From Cristatella mucedo (taxonomy: Eukaryota; Bryozoa; Phylactolaemata; Cristatellidae), in NCBI GenBank assembly GCA_009760855.2, contig WPIO01000051.1, positions 2,934,213 to 2,998,212 of the forward strand: a stretch of 64,000 nucleotides of DNA, read 5' to 3'. This document shows, in pieces, positions 27,733 through 39,874 of this stretch. How positions within the stretch are numbered: position 1 is the stretch's first letter; every line of letters starts with the position of its first letter. The notes beneath the pieces are model-generated. The model made no database searches. It saw only the letters and a list, made by a program, of their open reading frames with translations, and was not told the origin of the DNA. Both the position numbers and the translations under genes were made by a program.

Positions 27733-27782
27733 CTAGGGTTTTAAGGTTTGGGGTTTAGGGTTTTTAGGGTTTAGGGTTGTAG
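27733..27782 (+). repeat. Degenerate TTTAGGG-type repeat block 1
   Basis: GGTTTAGGGTTTTTAGGG and neighbouring variants follow the right end of the element by about 60 bp. Units are irregular (6-9 bp). The expected arthropod telomere unit is TTAGG, so this is telomere-like only in sequence. Confidence 0.7.
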
Positions 27783-27789
27783 CCGAGTT

Positions 27790-28185
27790 TCATTGGTCAG
27801 AAGCTAATTTCCGCCATACTCTGGCCACGCCGCAGCTCGCCATGCCGCTGAGCTAGGGTAAGACAAGCGGCCGTCAGGTTAGACCTCTTTATAATATTGC
27901 ATGCGCCAACAAAAATAGGGGAACTAAACAAGTATACAGGGGAAGGTCCTATAAAAAGGAAACTAAAGGGGCGCAAGACGACGCCGCAAGCGTGAACGAA
28001 CGTGTTGGTTGGTCAGTCGGCTTCCCAAATCCTGCCGTTGTACCGACTTCGTTCCGTACGAGCGTACGCCGTAAAAGATCCGGCTAGCTGAGTAGCTGCA
28101 TGGCAAGTCGAGTCGACGTCTACCGGCACAGCCGGTGACCCTTACCACATTACAGCCGTCCTGTCCCAGCGAACCGAACCTAGCC
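27790..28185. other. No gene; short LTR-like segment with TATAAAA
   Basis: TATAAAAAGG at 27951-27960 precedes a GC-rich stretch, and the spacing resembles an LTR promoter region. No matching second copy, PBS or polypurine tract is visible. It lies between two TTTAGGG-like blocks. Confidence 0.3.
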
Positions 28186-28189
28186 AGGG

Positions 28190-28350
28190 TACAGGGTTAG
28201 GAATTTTAGGTTCAATGGTTTTTAAGATTCAGGGTTTAGCGGTTAGGGTTTATAGGCTTTAGACTTTAGCATTGAGTATTTATGGTTTTTAGTGTTTAGA
28301 GTTTATTGTTTAGTGTTTAGGATTAAGATTTTAGGGTTTAGGGCGGGCTG
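28190..28350 (+). repeat. Degenerate TTTAGGG-type repeat block 2
   Basis: Around 160 bp of loosely repeated TTTAGGGTT/TTTAGTGTT/TTTAGACTT units end in TTTTAGGGTTTAGGGCGGGC. It is more degenerate than block 1. Confidence 0.65.
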
Positions 28351-28359
28351 CGCCTCCGC

Positions 28360-29445
28360 CGCCTAAATTCACCGTTACTCGTATTCCGCACTTTAATTAG
28401 TACATATTAGGGCATAACTATATCTCTTGACGTCGAGTTATACTCAGAAGACCTCTGAAGCTTAGCGCTGATATGCAGGAACACGCGGCACGCCGTAGCG
28501 CGCCCCTGCTTTGACGCGTACGAACGCGTGCCGTGCGGCGTCGAGCGGGACCGAACTTCCGCGGGACCAAACTGTATAGCTCGCCACTGCCGCAGCTGCC
28601 GCCATCTGTCGCTCTACTAAAAACCATCCTTCCAATCCATCTATTCCTCTAATTAGACTAAGTTGATTTAATTTTAATAGAGCATGAACTTCATTTAATC
28701 GCGTATATATATAAGAATATATATATAAGAATAGATACATATATATGTATATGTATATACATATTCTTAGTTATGCATTCATCAACGTAGAGGGGTGAAT
28801 TTTCTAACCCGTGGGAGGAATGTCCGGGGAGGGATGTCCATGAGGGGAATGTCCGGGGGGGAAAGTTCAGCGGGGAAATGCACAACGGGCGCGCTCCTTG
28901 CCGGCACGTGACGCGCTTCTTACCGCGAAATTCTCTTTTTGCTTTCGCGTCGGCCTGTAGGCACGCTATCCACTCTATTATATCTCATCACCACCTGCTC
29001 CGGAGCAGCACGCACGACGGTTACTATCAGTATGTATCGGCTCGCTCACGTATGTTGCCTCTACGCAATATAATACACCCATCGTCGGAAACTCAGTAAC
29101 TCGCTTGTGGGGGCTTTGCTCTTCGTCGCGCCGCCATCGCGAACCCACGAGCGCCTACAACGGCACACATTACTTAGCACTTCACACTCGCAAAGCCGTT
29201 AAGGCGCATATTACTTAGTACTGCTCCCTTTCTCAAAAAACGTTTTATTATAATTCCAATTTTAGTTACATTAACATTCTGCTCATGCTACTCGACAATG
29301 ATGACTGTGGCGGTGAACTCAAATTCAGCAGGCTTGGCGCCTTTCCGGGGAAACCCTCTTCCATACCAGCCTCCCGGATTAGAGCACGGGCTGTGGGCGG
29401 GACTAAGTGGGCCAATGAAACTCGAGTCGATCAACTAAATCTGTC
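28360..29445. other. No gene recognised
   Basis: Contains an AT-rich palindromic stretch (ATATATGTATATGTATATAC, near 28740) and a short G-rich region where GGAATGTCCGGGG recurs (28816-28860). Reading frames are short and lack domain signatures. Confidence 0.4.
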
Positions 29446-29605
29446 GTGTAAACGTCCTAAATAGGAGGAAAGTTGGTGTCTGTCAAGAGGAAAGCCTGCC
29501 TTGTAAACGCAGCTAAAAGGTGCGTTTACAGCTTTAACCTGCGTTTACAAGGTAAACTTTCCTCCTTGCCAACGCCGACTTTCCTCCTAGTTAGGACATT
29601 TACAC
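29446..29605. mobile_element. 160 bp palindromic MITE-like element
   Basis: It begins GTGTAAACGTCCTAAATAGG and ends with the near-perfect inverse CCTAGTTAGGACATTTACAC. Arms of about 70 bp pair with few mismatches and carry two AGGAGGAAAG motifs and CTTGTAAACGCAG. No ORF and no clear target duplication; a foldback/MITE element is the likeliest reading. Confidence 0.75.
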
Positions 29606-30375
29606 AACATATATAGTTAATTGAAGTTTACTAATTAATTAGCTGATAGGTATTAGCGGCGCGGAAATATTTTCACGCTAAAGCTATTAGCTCTCTAAGC
29701 CCTTGTGGTTCCTGCTCTCATTCTCAGGCGAATGAATTCGATGCTTCCTGGATTCATAATTTTAAATGAATAGCCTTCACATAAATTCCCCGCTTCCATC
29801 AACGTGGCTGAGTTACGCTGCTTCAAGTAATAAGTCCACAGTGGACTTAGAGTAGTTTCGCAGATTCAACTGAGTCTCACAAATACATTCATATTTAAAA
29901 AGTCTGAAAAGACAAATAATAGTTAATCTTAGCCCGTATATCAAATTTTCAAACTGATAAAGTGAGTTGCAGTAAATATTTAGAGCTCATACGTTTGCGG
30001 TCATAGGACTGCTAGTACAATTGATTGACCTCCTACAGAATACTGCATCACTTGGAGCCTTTCCGATGATTGGAGAAGTCTCTCAGCTAAGTTTATTGCC
30101 AATTATCCATGACAATATTCCAATAGCTGATAGCTTGAGTTATAGAAAATTATTGAAGAATAGAACTATTTTTAAAACACTTGAATCATTGTTGACAAAG
30201 CAGTCTCCCTGTAATCGCAAACTCTCTGCCCGCGATACATAACTATAACTATATCGATATATCCCATCCTTCGAAAACATTAATTTGCATAATCCACCTG
30301 AGGAAAGTTGATATATCGCCGCTTTTAAATAAGGAAAAGTCAATATTTTCTCTATTACATTACATTACTAACCGC
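29606..30375. other. No gene recognised
   Basis: AT-rich non-coding DNA with only short chance frames (the longest 73 codons at 30021, without recognisable features). The run ATTACATTACATTACTAAC near 30357 resembles the tail of non-LTR family 1. Confidence 0.4.
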
Positions 30376-30600
30376 AGAAGTATGAAATTGAGATGACAGC
30401 ATAGCTTCAACAATAGCAGAGTAATTGGGTAGAGTCTTTTAATCCTACGTGAAAAAATATGTTGGAAGGCCTAAGGTTCCTGTCTTTGTCTCTCTTGCTG
30501 CAGAAGTATAAAATCGCAATGGCTGGCAAATACAGATTGAAAAGTGGCAGAAAAATTTGGTAGAGTTTTTAATCCTGTAAGGAAAAATATATTGGCGGTC
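30376..30600. repeat. Diverged tandem duplication, about 125 bp period
   Basis: CGCAGAAGTATGAAATTGAG...TTTTAATCCTACG (30376-30472) recurs as TGCAGAAGTATAAAATCGCA...TTTTAATCCTGTA (30501-30597), both followed by GGAAAAATAT-type ends. Confidence 0.6.
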
Positions 30601-30609
30601 ATAATGTAT

Positions 30610-33130
30610 CTACGTCAGTAACTCCACAAAGTCATAAAGACCATGTGAGTGTTACGCAGGAGAGTTTTGCATAGCGCACTCACAGCATAAGCGGCTTTCG
30701 GTACGCATTCGGTAGCCAACAGACTTCGTCTCACTCAACAAAGAGAAAGTGGGAAGCATAGCAGAGTCAGGAGAGCAGTTGAGGTATTGAGTATCATAGA
30801 AGTAGCAGTTCAGGACCGCTGAAAAAGATGTGCCATAGTCGGCAGTTGGAGAGTAGTTGTCGTTGCGTAATAATTGTGGAAGCGAGTTCCACAGTCTAGG
30901 ACCTGCAGAGCTAAAGCTTCTGTCGCCAACTGTCTTTAAGCGGAGGAATGGGACAGCTAATTTATTGTCCACACAAGACCTCAGGGCACGAACAAGCTGA
31001 AACTGATGCAGCAGTTCAGCTAGGTACGAAGGAGCCAAGCCGTGGCGGCCTTGTGGGTCAGTGTAAGAACTTTGCTCTGTATCCTTTGCTCAACCGGCAA
31101 CCATCCTAGCTCTTTCAGCAAAGGTGACACGTGCTCAAACCGCTGGGACTTGAAGACCAGCCTTGCAGCCATTTTCATAGTCGGCTGTAGTGGCATAATA
31201 GCTTTCGTTGGCAGCCCGGCCAAAAGGGAATTACAATAATCAAGCCGAGACAAAACTAAAGAGCTAGTTTAATTTTTTACTAGCAACTGTGGGAGACAGC
31301 TCCTAATCTTGGATAGGGATCGGATGTGATGGCTAGCTGTAGAGGCAGTCTTCTGAATAAAGCTTTTGAAATTGAAGCAGCTGTCGAACACGACACCTAG
31401 ATTACGAGCACGTGGTGAAGGTCGCACAATAGCATCACCTATTACAACAGCAAAGTCTTTTAATCCAGCCACACGCTTAGGGTGTCCTATGGCAAGGCAA
31501 GCATTCAGTTTCTCAGTTGCTGCAGCAGATTCCGACGGTTTAAATGACAAAAACAACTGAGTATCGTCAGCATAGAAGTGATACCCTACTCCATTGGCCT
31601 TAATCACTTTTCCCAGAGGTTGTGTATAAATGAAGAACAGCAAGGGACCGAGTACAGACCCTTGAGGGACTCCACAGGTGACCCTTCTCATGTCTGACAC
31701 CTGACCCCCACACGACACGGATTGAACACGATCAGACAAGTATGATTTAAACCACGCCAGTGCTTCGTCTGCCAGACCAATCGTTGTTCTCAATCGTTGT
31801 TCTCAATCGTTCAAGCAGAACTTCGTGATCAATGGTGTCGAAGGCAGCAGACAGATCTAGCAGAGCTAGGGCAGTGACATTCCCGTCGTCGTTGCCACGT
31901 AGAATGTCATTGTTAACACGGAGGAGAGCAGCTTCAGTAGAGTGCTGCCTCTTGAACCCTGATTGAAATGTTTCTGACATTCCATTATTTTCAATATGTT
32001 CAACTAGCTGCTTAGCAACAATTTTTCAAGAATCTTTGATAAGAACGGAAAAAGGGAAACTAGACGATTGTTTGCTAGGACCTGTGTCTAATCCAGGCTT
32101 TTTAAGAATAGGTCGAACGACTGCCGATCTGAAGGACTTGGGGACGACCCCTTTTCCCAAAGAAGCATTAAAAATCTTGGTTATGGCAGGGCTAAGTTGT
32201 TCTGCAAGTGAAGACCACAGAGATGAAGGTATAGGGTCTTCAGGAGACGAGCTCTTTTAGTAGACCTTATTAAGGCAGCCGTATCACAGGCAGAAACATC
32301 GGAGAACCTTATAAGAAAGGTCAGGGGTAGAGGAACGGCGATTGCTTTGGTCGGAGGGGGCTTAATGGAGGCACAAATGTGCACAATTTTTTCAGTAAAG
32401 AAGGCTGAAAACTTTTCGGCTGAGCCCTTAATATCTGGGGAGTCAGACCTCACAGCATTAGCCAGTAAATGGTTTACTGTCTTATAAATCTGTTTAGTGT
32501 CCGACTGGTAGGAATTCAGCTTTCTAATGAAAAAAGCCCTGGTTTTTTTTAAGCTTTCTGGTGTAAACTCGAAGGAAGTCTTTAAAATTGACTAGGTCTG
32601 CTTCAGACCCTGATTTCTTGAAACGAAGTTCTAGCCTGTGCTTAACACGGTGCATTTTAAGGAGTTTTTTTGTAAATTGAAAGGAATCTCGACGATTTTG
32701 AACACGGATAGAGTGAATGGGAGCATGCTTGTCAAGAGCACTCCTGAGTGTCATGTTCATCGCATCAGTGAGGGTATCGAGGCTGCCGGTCGAGTCTGAA
32801 TGCAGATCAAGAAGGCCTGCATCCCAAACAGATTTAAAAAACTTGTCCATATCAATGCTTTGTAAGTTATGTCGTTTGGCAAATTCAACATTGCCCTGTA
32901 CGTACGAGGTAGCAGGAACAGTAAACGAGACCGAACAATGATCTGAGAGGGTCAGTGGGCACACCACAAAGTCAGTTTGGAGGACATCCTTAGTGATCAC
33001 GAGATCTAGAATGTGACCACCGACGTGGGTGCTATGATTAACGTGTTGGGCCAAACCAAAATTCTCCAGACAGCCCAGAAATGAGCGGACCTGGCTGTTG
33101 CTAGGGCTGTCAACGTGAATATTGAAGTCC
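30610..33130 (-). mobile_element. Non-LTR retrotransposon family 1 (CR1/L2-like), 5'-truncated
   Basis: On the minus strand: end of an endonuclease domain (GHILDLVITKD, then LTLSDHCSV, near 32950-33020), a linker ending in RKLKK, then RT. RT motifs are QSGFKRQHSTEAAL (near 31950), LLDLSAAFDTIDHE (near 31850), GVPQGSVLGPLLF (near 31660) and YHFYADDTQLFLSF (near 31570). The C-terminal part has ARNLGVVFDS, LDYCNSLLAGLP and GPRLWNSLP. The 3' UTR ends at about 30610 with the GACGTAGATACATTATG tail shared by other copies. Several frameshifts and a 14 bp duplication (CAATCGTTGTTCT, near 31785) disable the RT. The 5' part, including ORF1 and the endonuclease catalytic region, is missing. Confidence 0.88.
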
Positions 33131-33645
33131 TAATGTCTCTATATTTCTATGATGGCACAACTCGACCGCAACACGTTACAATCAACCACTCCTAAATACA
33201 GCTGTCATCCACATAATTAAAATCTGTTCCAATCTCATGAAACATTGCTCCTTGCTTCAAGATTGTTAATTTCTGCATGATGATAACCTTAACGCAAACT
33301 CCGAAAGACCTCAAACTTGATATTGCTGTCGTGTCAATAATTTAACCGTTCATTTTTCCGTTTTGAGAAAATTTACCCAAATGATAAGTACAGTTCCTCT
33401 TTGGAATTTACACCCGCCTCTATAGAATTTAAATGATCAATATTTTGCCTCAGAATAACTTTATTATCTAATTAACTTCAAAGACCGAGGTCTTGATCAT
33501 TTTGCAGATAAGCTCATCATCTAGACCATAGTCGGTAAACTTGTTGGACTAATATGTTATTTCAGGAGGTCAAGAAGGCATAGTAGGCCAGAAGAAACAA
33601 GTGTCTAAGGAAAGGTTTTTTATTTAAAAATATAGTATGATCAAA
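33131..33645. other. No gene recognised
   Basis: AT-rich spacer between the truncated retrotransposon and the hAT relic. Only short chance frames are seen. Confidence 0.35.
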
Positions 33646-33649
33646 GCAA

Positions 33650-35420
33650 AACATTATGTTGCATATTCTAAGAGAGAGCTGAAGTATAAGATTTTAGCAG
33701 TGAATGCTTCAGCAACACCATGTAATTAAGTTTATTGTCAATGAGCTGAGAGCGCTACTTGTTCTTGCAAAGCATCATCTTAGAGAACAGCTGCTCGCAC
33801 GAATAAGTGCTGCGAAACATTTCGATCACACTCTTAGCCCGGGCTAAAAACAATTGCAACTGAGCCTATGGCAGCTAACGGTAAACGTCAATGAGAGTAG
33901 TGCAGGAAGTAAACTTGGACAAGAGAATGTATAAAGCCTGTGGTTCAATAAATTCCAATCGTACATCAGATGGGGCTTCGTCATAGAGAAAGTAAAAAGG
34001 AGTGCTGCTGAATTCTTGTGAATGATAAATCACTTCATTGAAATGCAAATAGAATTCGTTCCGAAGGGTTGACTGGACATCGGTGCATTATTCGGTGTCA
34101 CCGAGGGCTGCATTATACTGTGCGAGGTGCGTGAAAGGCAGCTATTTTTTCCCATAGAATCAGATTTGCATCGAATGCCCGTGTGGGCTTCCATGTTCGT
34201 GATGAGTAGCTCGGGCCCTTGCAGCTTCCGGTTAAGTTCATTAAGCTGAGAACTGTTTTCAGTAAGGAAGAGCCGAGCTGGTGTGGCCCAGCGGTTAAGG
34301 TGCTCGCCCCGACCAAGGTTTGGCCGAGGTTATGGGTTCGAGCCCGTGGCACATGTGAAGAGCCTGAATAGAGATTAGGTTCGCATTGGGCACTATACAA
34401 ATGCATTATATATTTTTCAATATTTGTTAAGGAAGCCGAACAGACATAGCGAAAACTCGCTAGACAACGTTTAAAAGCCCTCGAGGCTCCAATCACTTGT
34501 GAATTAAAGGATCTAGCTCAGGAGGATGAAGACGATCTTCAAGACGTTGCTACGACTGAGCCTGCCATACTTAGTGTGATAAAGCCTATCGCTGTATGCA
34601 GCTTCTGCGGCGTCGCACATGTGCCTGCCTGCAGATGCGCTGGTTGAGAGCACGTAAAAGCACTGCGTTCACTAACTTCGCCAAAACAGACATAATTTTT
34701 TTGATGCCTTCTGCATTGGCACACAATGACTCCTGATGGCCAATGCATTGCACCTTTTGCATTTCCTGAGGATAGCCGAAAGAGCGTCAGTGTTGCATGA
34801 GCAGATGTCACAAATCCGACCACGGTATGAGCACCGTCAGTAGTTACCGAGACAAGCTTTGACCATCGAAACCACTTAAAGCATTAAAAAGACATTTTGG
34901 ACATATTGGCCAGTGGTCATCTCCTTCACCGGAATGAAACAGAGAAACTCCTCGAGCACCATTAGGTCTTGCGTGATGCCAAGCAATAATGCGGCCAGCT
35001 TTGCCGTTTCCTTGATATCATTGCCCTCGTCCGAAGAGATGAGGAGCTTTCAAGTTCGCAAACATCGAAGACATCAGAGTCAATTCCTCCACGCGTTGAG
35101 TCATAATGCGGGCAGATTACATTGAAAGTGTAGTGCTGCTATAGACAAATAACGTCAACACCAGTAAGGATAAAATCCATTACAAAGTCTGCGTCAGTGA
35201 ACTAATGCGTTGTCTCCACAATTAACAACGACACTTCATAGGAGGCATAAACTCTCACTGGTCACATGCTTCACTTTCATAAAAGTGCGTGACATCAGTT
35301 TTAAAAATAATCACGAGCCGCAACTTGAGCTGCAACTAGCAGTAATGAAGGCGAACGAAACCGTGACAATTCAATTAATAAATAAATTACTAGGTGGGCA
35401 TGAAGCCGGTTTGAAGTATT
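33650..35420 (-). pseudogene. Decayed hAT-type transposase (ZBED/GTF2I-repeat-like)
   Basis: Translated pieces on the minus strand match the domesticated-type hAT proteins. Early there is a FTDADFVMDFILTGVDVI-like segment (near 35170). Then comes LVSVTTDGAHTVVGF, the catalytic-core region (near 34810). A LNRKLQGPELLITNMEAHT-like segment lies near 34220. The C-terminal dimerisation signature FRSTYSCEQLFSKM is near 33800, followed by LIDNKLNYM. Frames change repeatedly and stops are frequent. A SINE interrupts the gene at about 34277-34420. Terminal inverted repeats were not found. Confidence 0.7.
34277..34420 (+). repeat. tRNA-derived SINE (family B) inside the hAT relic
   Basis: GTGTGGCCCAGCGGTTAAGG supplies an A box and GGGTTCGAGCCCGTGGCAC a B box. 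The body (GCACTATACAAATGCATTAT) is shared with the copy at 45165-45310. Its insertion splits the hAT coding sequence. Confidence 0.75.
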
Positions 35421-35439
35421 AACTGAGCCGTTCCTGGTC

Positions 35440-36100
35440 CAAAGGCCGGATTTTGCCGACCTCTGTTCTAGAAAACCCTAAATTAATCGAAGCTATTAAA
35501 AAATTAAACTTACTACATAACTCCTGTGCCAAAGAATTGGCATACTTATCAAGAGACACGCGGATTATGAGAGCTGCTCACTAACCAAGCAGCTTTCATT
35601 CTGCTCAACCTATACCGAACGCTCTTTGGCAGCTATTATATGGTTAGAGACCTATTTCCTATTATTACCAGGTCCTACTTACGTTAGTATATCATGTATG
35701 AACTCACGCACGCTATGAAATACGCTTAAGTGCAAATGCACATATGCTTGTCATGAAGGCAATAGTCTTCTGTCAGCTATCAAAGTCATTATCGCATTCA
35801 CATATTTTGGACCGCTGATGCACGTTAGGTACAGGTATGCTGTTATATTAAATCATAATTATCTGACTAATTATTTTGGGCCACAGCCATTTGCTACTGT
35901 AAAAATCTTGAAAGACCACAATTGCATGACAGAAAGAGAGCGGCAGTATTACAGATGAAATGACTCCTTTTGCTCTTTGGTCTAATAAGCAAATTTTCTT
36001 ATGTGTTTGAAAAAGAATGTTGTGTGGGACACTACTTAGAATCTAGGAACTTCCAGTGTTTTTCGTCAATTTTAGAAGTTTCTTGGGTAAATCGAATCAC
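35440..36100. other. No gene recognised
   Basis: AT-rich DNA without domain-like frames, promoters or repeats that I can recognise. Confidence 0.35.
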
Positions 36101-36104
36101 TTGT

Positions 36105-36375
36105 GCGATATAGCGAGGGTGAAATGAACGTGACCACACGCAAACGACGACAAGGAAAAACCGAGGGGCATGAAAAACTGTATATTTGGTTGGCACGCAG
36201 CGCAACTGCTTAGGGCTGCTCTCCCCCGCACTGCCTTTCCGCAGTTCTCACTGCCTTCCTCGCGCCTCACCCTTACAACCACTGCTCATCTAGGGCAGGC
36301 TGATGGAACATAGCTAACCGACCATATTTACCAAACAGCCGGTCCCTAAGCTACATCCAGATACGATTCACCGGC
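36105..36375. repeat. Dispersed repeat C, copy 1
   Basis: It begins with CACACGCAAACGACGACAAG, includes ACTGCCTTCCTCGCGCCTC, and ends CCGGTCCCTAAGCTACATCC...TTCACCGGCG. Matching blocks in the same order occur at 44415-45020. It may be an LTR or DNA-transposon end; no coding capacity. Confidence 0.55.
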
Positions 36376-36379
36376 GGGT

Positions 36380-37095
36380 TAAAAGGAAAACAACAAAGGC
36401 CAGAGTTGTAGCCACGTGCCCGTGTGATCTTACGATCACATACCAAGCTGGGACAATCAACAGGGAAGCCAGACCTGGTACCCGGCGGCAAGGGAAAGCC
36501 AGCATGCATCAGTCGAGCGCTGGCCTGCAATTTTACTATCATGCCCCGTGATCTTAAGATTATAAGTTCCGGTAGAAAGGAAGCCTACTCCAAAAGTAGT
36601 GCACCCCTCCACATTGCACGAACAGTACTACGCTAAAAATTAACAGGTGCGTGAGCACAGATCCGCAACAAAAGCGAAACTACAAGTCTAAGACGTGTTA
36701 GGAGAACCGAAAGGGTTGCTGCAGTACCGACCGCTGGCAAAGCTGGTGGCTGTTCATTTCTTCAGCTCCGTCTTGCTGATCGTCATATCTGGGCGGCTGA
36801 CGTGTGACCGGCTCAGCACTAGCTACCGGCCTGAGTCCACCGCATGCATTCTGATTCCGTTTACCTCAATGTTGACGCCAAGAATCTCCAACGTTACAGT
36901 TCCTTCCTGCTACTCATCCATATACCGTGCACAGGGTGGTTTCACGCACATCATTACCCACCACTTACTTAATCGGAAAATGAGTGCTGCAATGCTGGCC
37001 TTAAAGTGGCTCGAGCTCACACCGTCATTCATATATGAATGACTGCCTGTTAGTAGATGTTTCGCCCTTTCTCTCTCCTGTCGCTGACATATTGT
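36380..37095. other. No gene recognised
   Basis: Short frames only. The adjacent downstream DNA belongs to the LTR retrotransposon relic, and this part may be its diverged flank. Confidence 0.3.
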
Positions 37096-37099
37096 ACTA

Positions 37100-39870
37100 T
37101 AATACAACATGCAACACCTCTCTACCGGCTTGATAGTCCGATGCTTGCGATCCACTATACCATTCCCGTTCGGTAAGCACACCAGCAGACCGTCTCAGTG
37201 CCTCAGCGTACGAAGAGACGCCAACCTGCATCCAACCGGAAGGAGACACTGGTATCTATCACGAGCTGTGCGGGTGGGACGTCTCTTTCAATTGATTTGC
37301 TCCAACACTTTTGTGAAAGGGTGAACATGTTTACCATGAATGTGCACCAGAGCGTACATTTGATGGGCCCCCAATCCATAAGCTTCAATTTTTTCATGTC
37401 GGTAGTGCGTGATGTCGATCAATGTCGATCAGCGAGACCAGTATTCAGGGACTTCCAGACTGCCTTGATGCTACGCAATCGGCGTCAGATCCACTCACCT
37501 GCATAATGAAAAAGAAAGGACAATGCGTTCCTCGTCGGTCTGGGCATTTCTACTATTAGATGAAAGGGCCTCGCCATGTAACGCCCTAGAAGGATATTCT
37601 GGTATCCATCAGGAGCTACACTGGTCAGAAGTTTTTCTCGAATGATTTGCTCCAACACTCTCGTGAGAAGATGCGATTTTTCGCTAGGAATTTGCTTCCA
37701 CAGCGTAAACATGCAGGGTCCCTCAGTCTGCATGCTTGTATATGTTTCGTCACAGTAGTGTGTGACTTTAATCGCAAGATGAGACCTGTGATAAGTGATT
37801 TCAAGACAGCCTATATGACATGCAATAAGTCCATCGCTTGCAAAACGAACAAAAATGGACAATACGTTCCACTTCGTGTGCACATCGGCAAAGGGGCGGG
37901 AGAACTTCTTCAAATATAGTGTCTTATCGAAATCTATGTGGTGCAAATCGCGGAGCTGTTTAAGGTCAATCTCAGTTAGCCATGGCACCGACTTAAGGAG
38001 TAACGGTACCAGTACAGCAAGTAATGAACTTTAACCACTTTTTGGTACTCGCTTTAGCTGGCCTGCTTTAATCCACAGCGAACAAACTATGCTTACAGTT
38101 AACTCCAGACTGCACTCCGTAACAACATCGTTGAGTAGGCTAAGACGTCCTCGATTTATCACCTCTCTAATGCCTCGTGTCCTTATGGGTTTTTCCCGGT
38201 CAATCAATCATTTCATCCAACCAAACACCGTAGCCAAATAAACTGTTTTGAAGTCCTCACGAAATAGCAAAGGTAAAGCCTTTGATATCGACTTCTGGCT
38301 TGACGCTGTTTATGTGCAATGTATTGTCTGGCTGTCGGAGCCACGAGGCATACACAATCACATTACCGTCGATATCAAAACATTTTCCAGTGGCGACGGT
38401 GCTCACGTCTCACCACATTGTTTTCACTGATAACACTGGGCATCTGTTAAGCGAATCTGATTGCATCAAAAGCGAGCACCGGGGGAGGGGGTCAGATGAC
38501 ATAAGCAATTTCCAGAACTGCCCTAGGTACCTTGCTGGTCAAGTCCCTATCGCTGGCTTAAATTTGAAGTAACTGCAATCGTGTAGCAGCCAGCCAGCTA
38601 CTGGGAAGTGACAAACGAGTTGCCTACACCAAGGAAAGCACCCGCAGCGTCGTCACTGACTGCACGGAGCCTACGACATTATCTCGGCGCCGTATGAGCT
38701 CCATGTGTTCACTGTCGACACAGGCATAGGACTCGGCCACACTCTAACTTCTCGGGTAGTAATGCTTCAAGTCCGTATTCGCGGAGCAGCTCGATCGCAC
38801 GGTCGTTTGAGACGATATCCGAGTTCACTAACATAGCATCTACTTATGAATCGGTGCCAGATCGTCTCGCTTATCCGAGGACAACAATTTGTTTAGAACA
38901 ATAGTCGTTATCTTTGGTGCAACGTAAAGGCCTAAATCCAGGCGAGTCAGACAGTACTGATGACCTTGAACTTCAATCACCTGGTACTTCCACAAAATGT
39001 CTTGTCAATGCAAATTTGCAAAAGGATCTTCCACAGAGCGCGGTACCGTTAATCATCGTGGTACCATCCCTCGCCGGCTGTCGTTTACGCGAGCAGGCCA
39101 GCACTGCTGCAAGCACCGTAAGGAAACGGCCTGCGATTCAACATCACGGCAAAGGAGAGGGTAGCCGGTCCGAAGTCAAGAGAAACACGCTTAGTGCGTA
39201 TGCTGACGGTTCACATAAGCCGTTATTTTGATGGCCCCGATCGCTGAACTTGCTGGCACACGCCAAAGCGTGATGGTTTGGATCACCGAAGATCCAGCAA
39301 AGTCACTTGGTAGGCCTGCTTTGAGAAGGCCGGGGGGGTACCGCCTTTGTGAATCTAGCCTAGACTTCCCCATGTCACCTCGGGTCTGGGCGCGTCGATC
39401 GTCAACACGACCGGTGAGACATGCCTCATTTGGAGAAATAATGTTTTTTAACATTTCAATCAGCACGGGCAACTAAGCTTTGGTCAGCGAGTATGCCTCT
39501 CGCTCCTGTCACTATACACAATCTGGTAGGCTCGACACAAACGCGCATTTTAGCAAATACTCCGGGGGTGATATGCAGGTAAACCCCCAACGCTTGTAGC
39601 TAGGCAATGAAGACAATGGAAGCCAAGCGAACAAGGTTTGCCAAGTAGACTTCCAACGTGTCACCTCCGCGAAGTCTTCTGCTCAAAAACTCATCATACG
39701 TGCGGAAGCAATCTGGGGAAAATGCGGAGCTGAGTGCTCGTTTCACTTTCGTATATTCACTTTGGTCATTGAGCCATTTAGCCCTTCGCAGGCTGAAAAA
39801 GCTCTATTGGTTAAATACAAGGATACTAGTCCGGCGAGATCGGCATCTTTAACCTTTCCAACTTCGTAGG
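37100..39870 (-). mobile_element. Gypsy-like LTR retrotransposon relic, copy A
   Basis: Degenerate pol sequence on the minus strand. 38730-39010 matches, block by block, the RT-coding stretch of copy B (ACTCTAACTTCTCGGG, AGCTCGATCGCACGGT, GTTATCTTTGGTGCAACGT, CAGTACTGATGACC). 39680-39860 matches 43020-43200. Two diverged tandem copies of a further segment lie at about 37240-37510 and 37600-37880 (GATTTGCTCCAACACT in both). Frames are heavily broken; the longest, 167 codons at 37485-37988, has no domain I can name. Confidence 0.55.
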
Positions 39871-39874
39871 CTGC

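Noticed and set aside
27951-27960. LTR promoter and solo LTR
   Set aside because: TATAAAA alone is not enough; no second copy, primer-binding site or TG...CA borders were found.
34277-34350. Possible tRNA gene
   Set aside because: A and B boxes are present, but the cloverleaf does not close and the sequence continues into a repeated SINE body.
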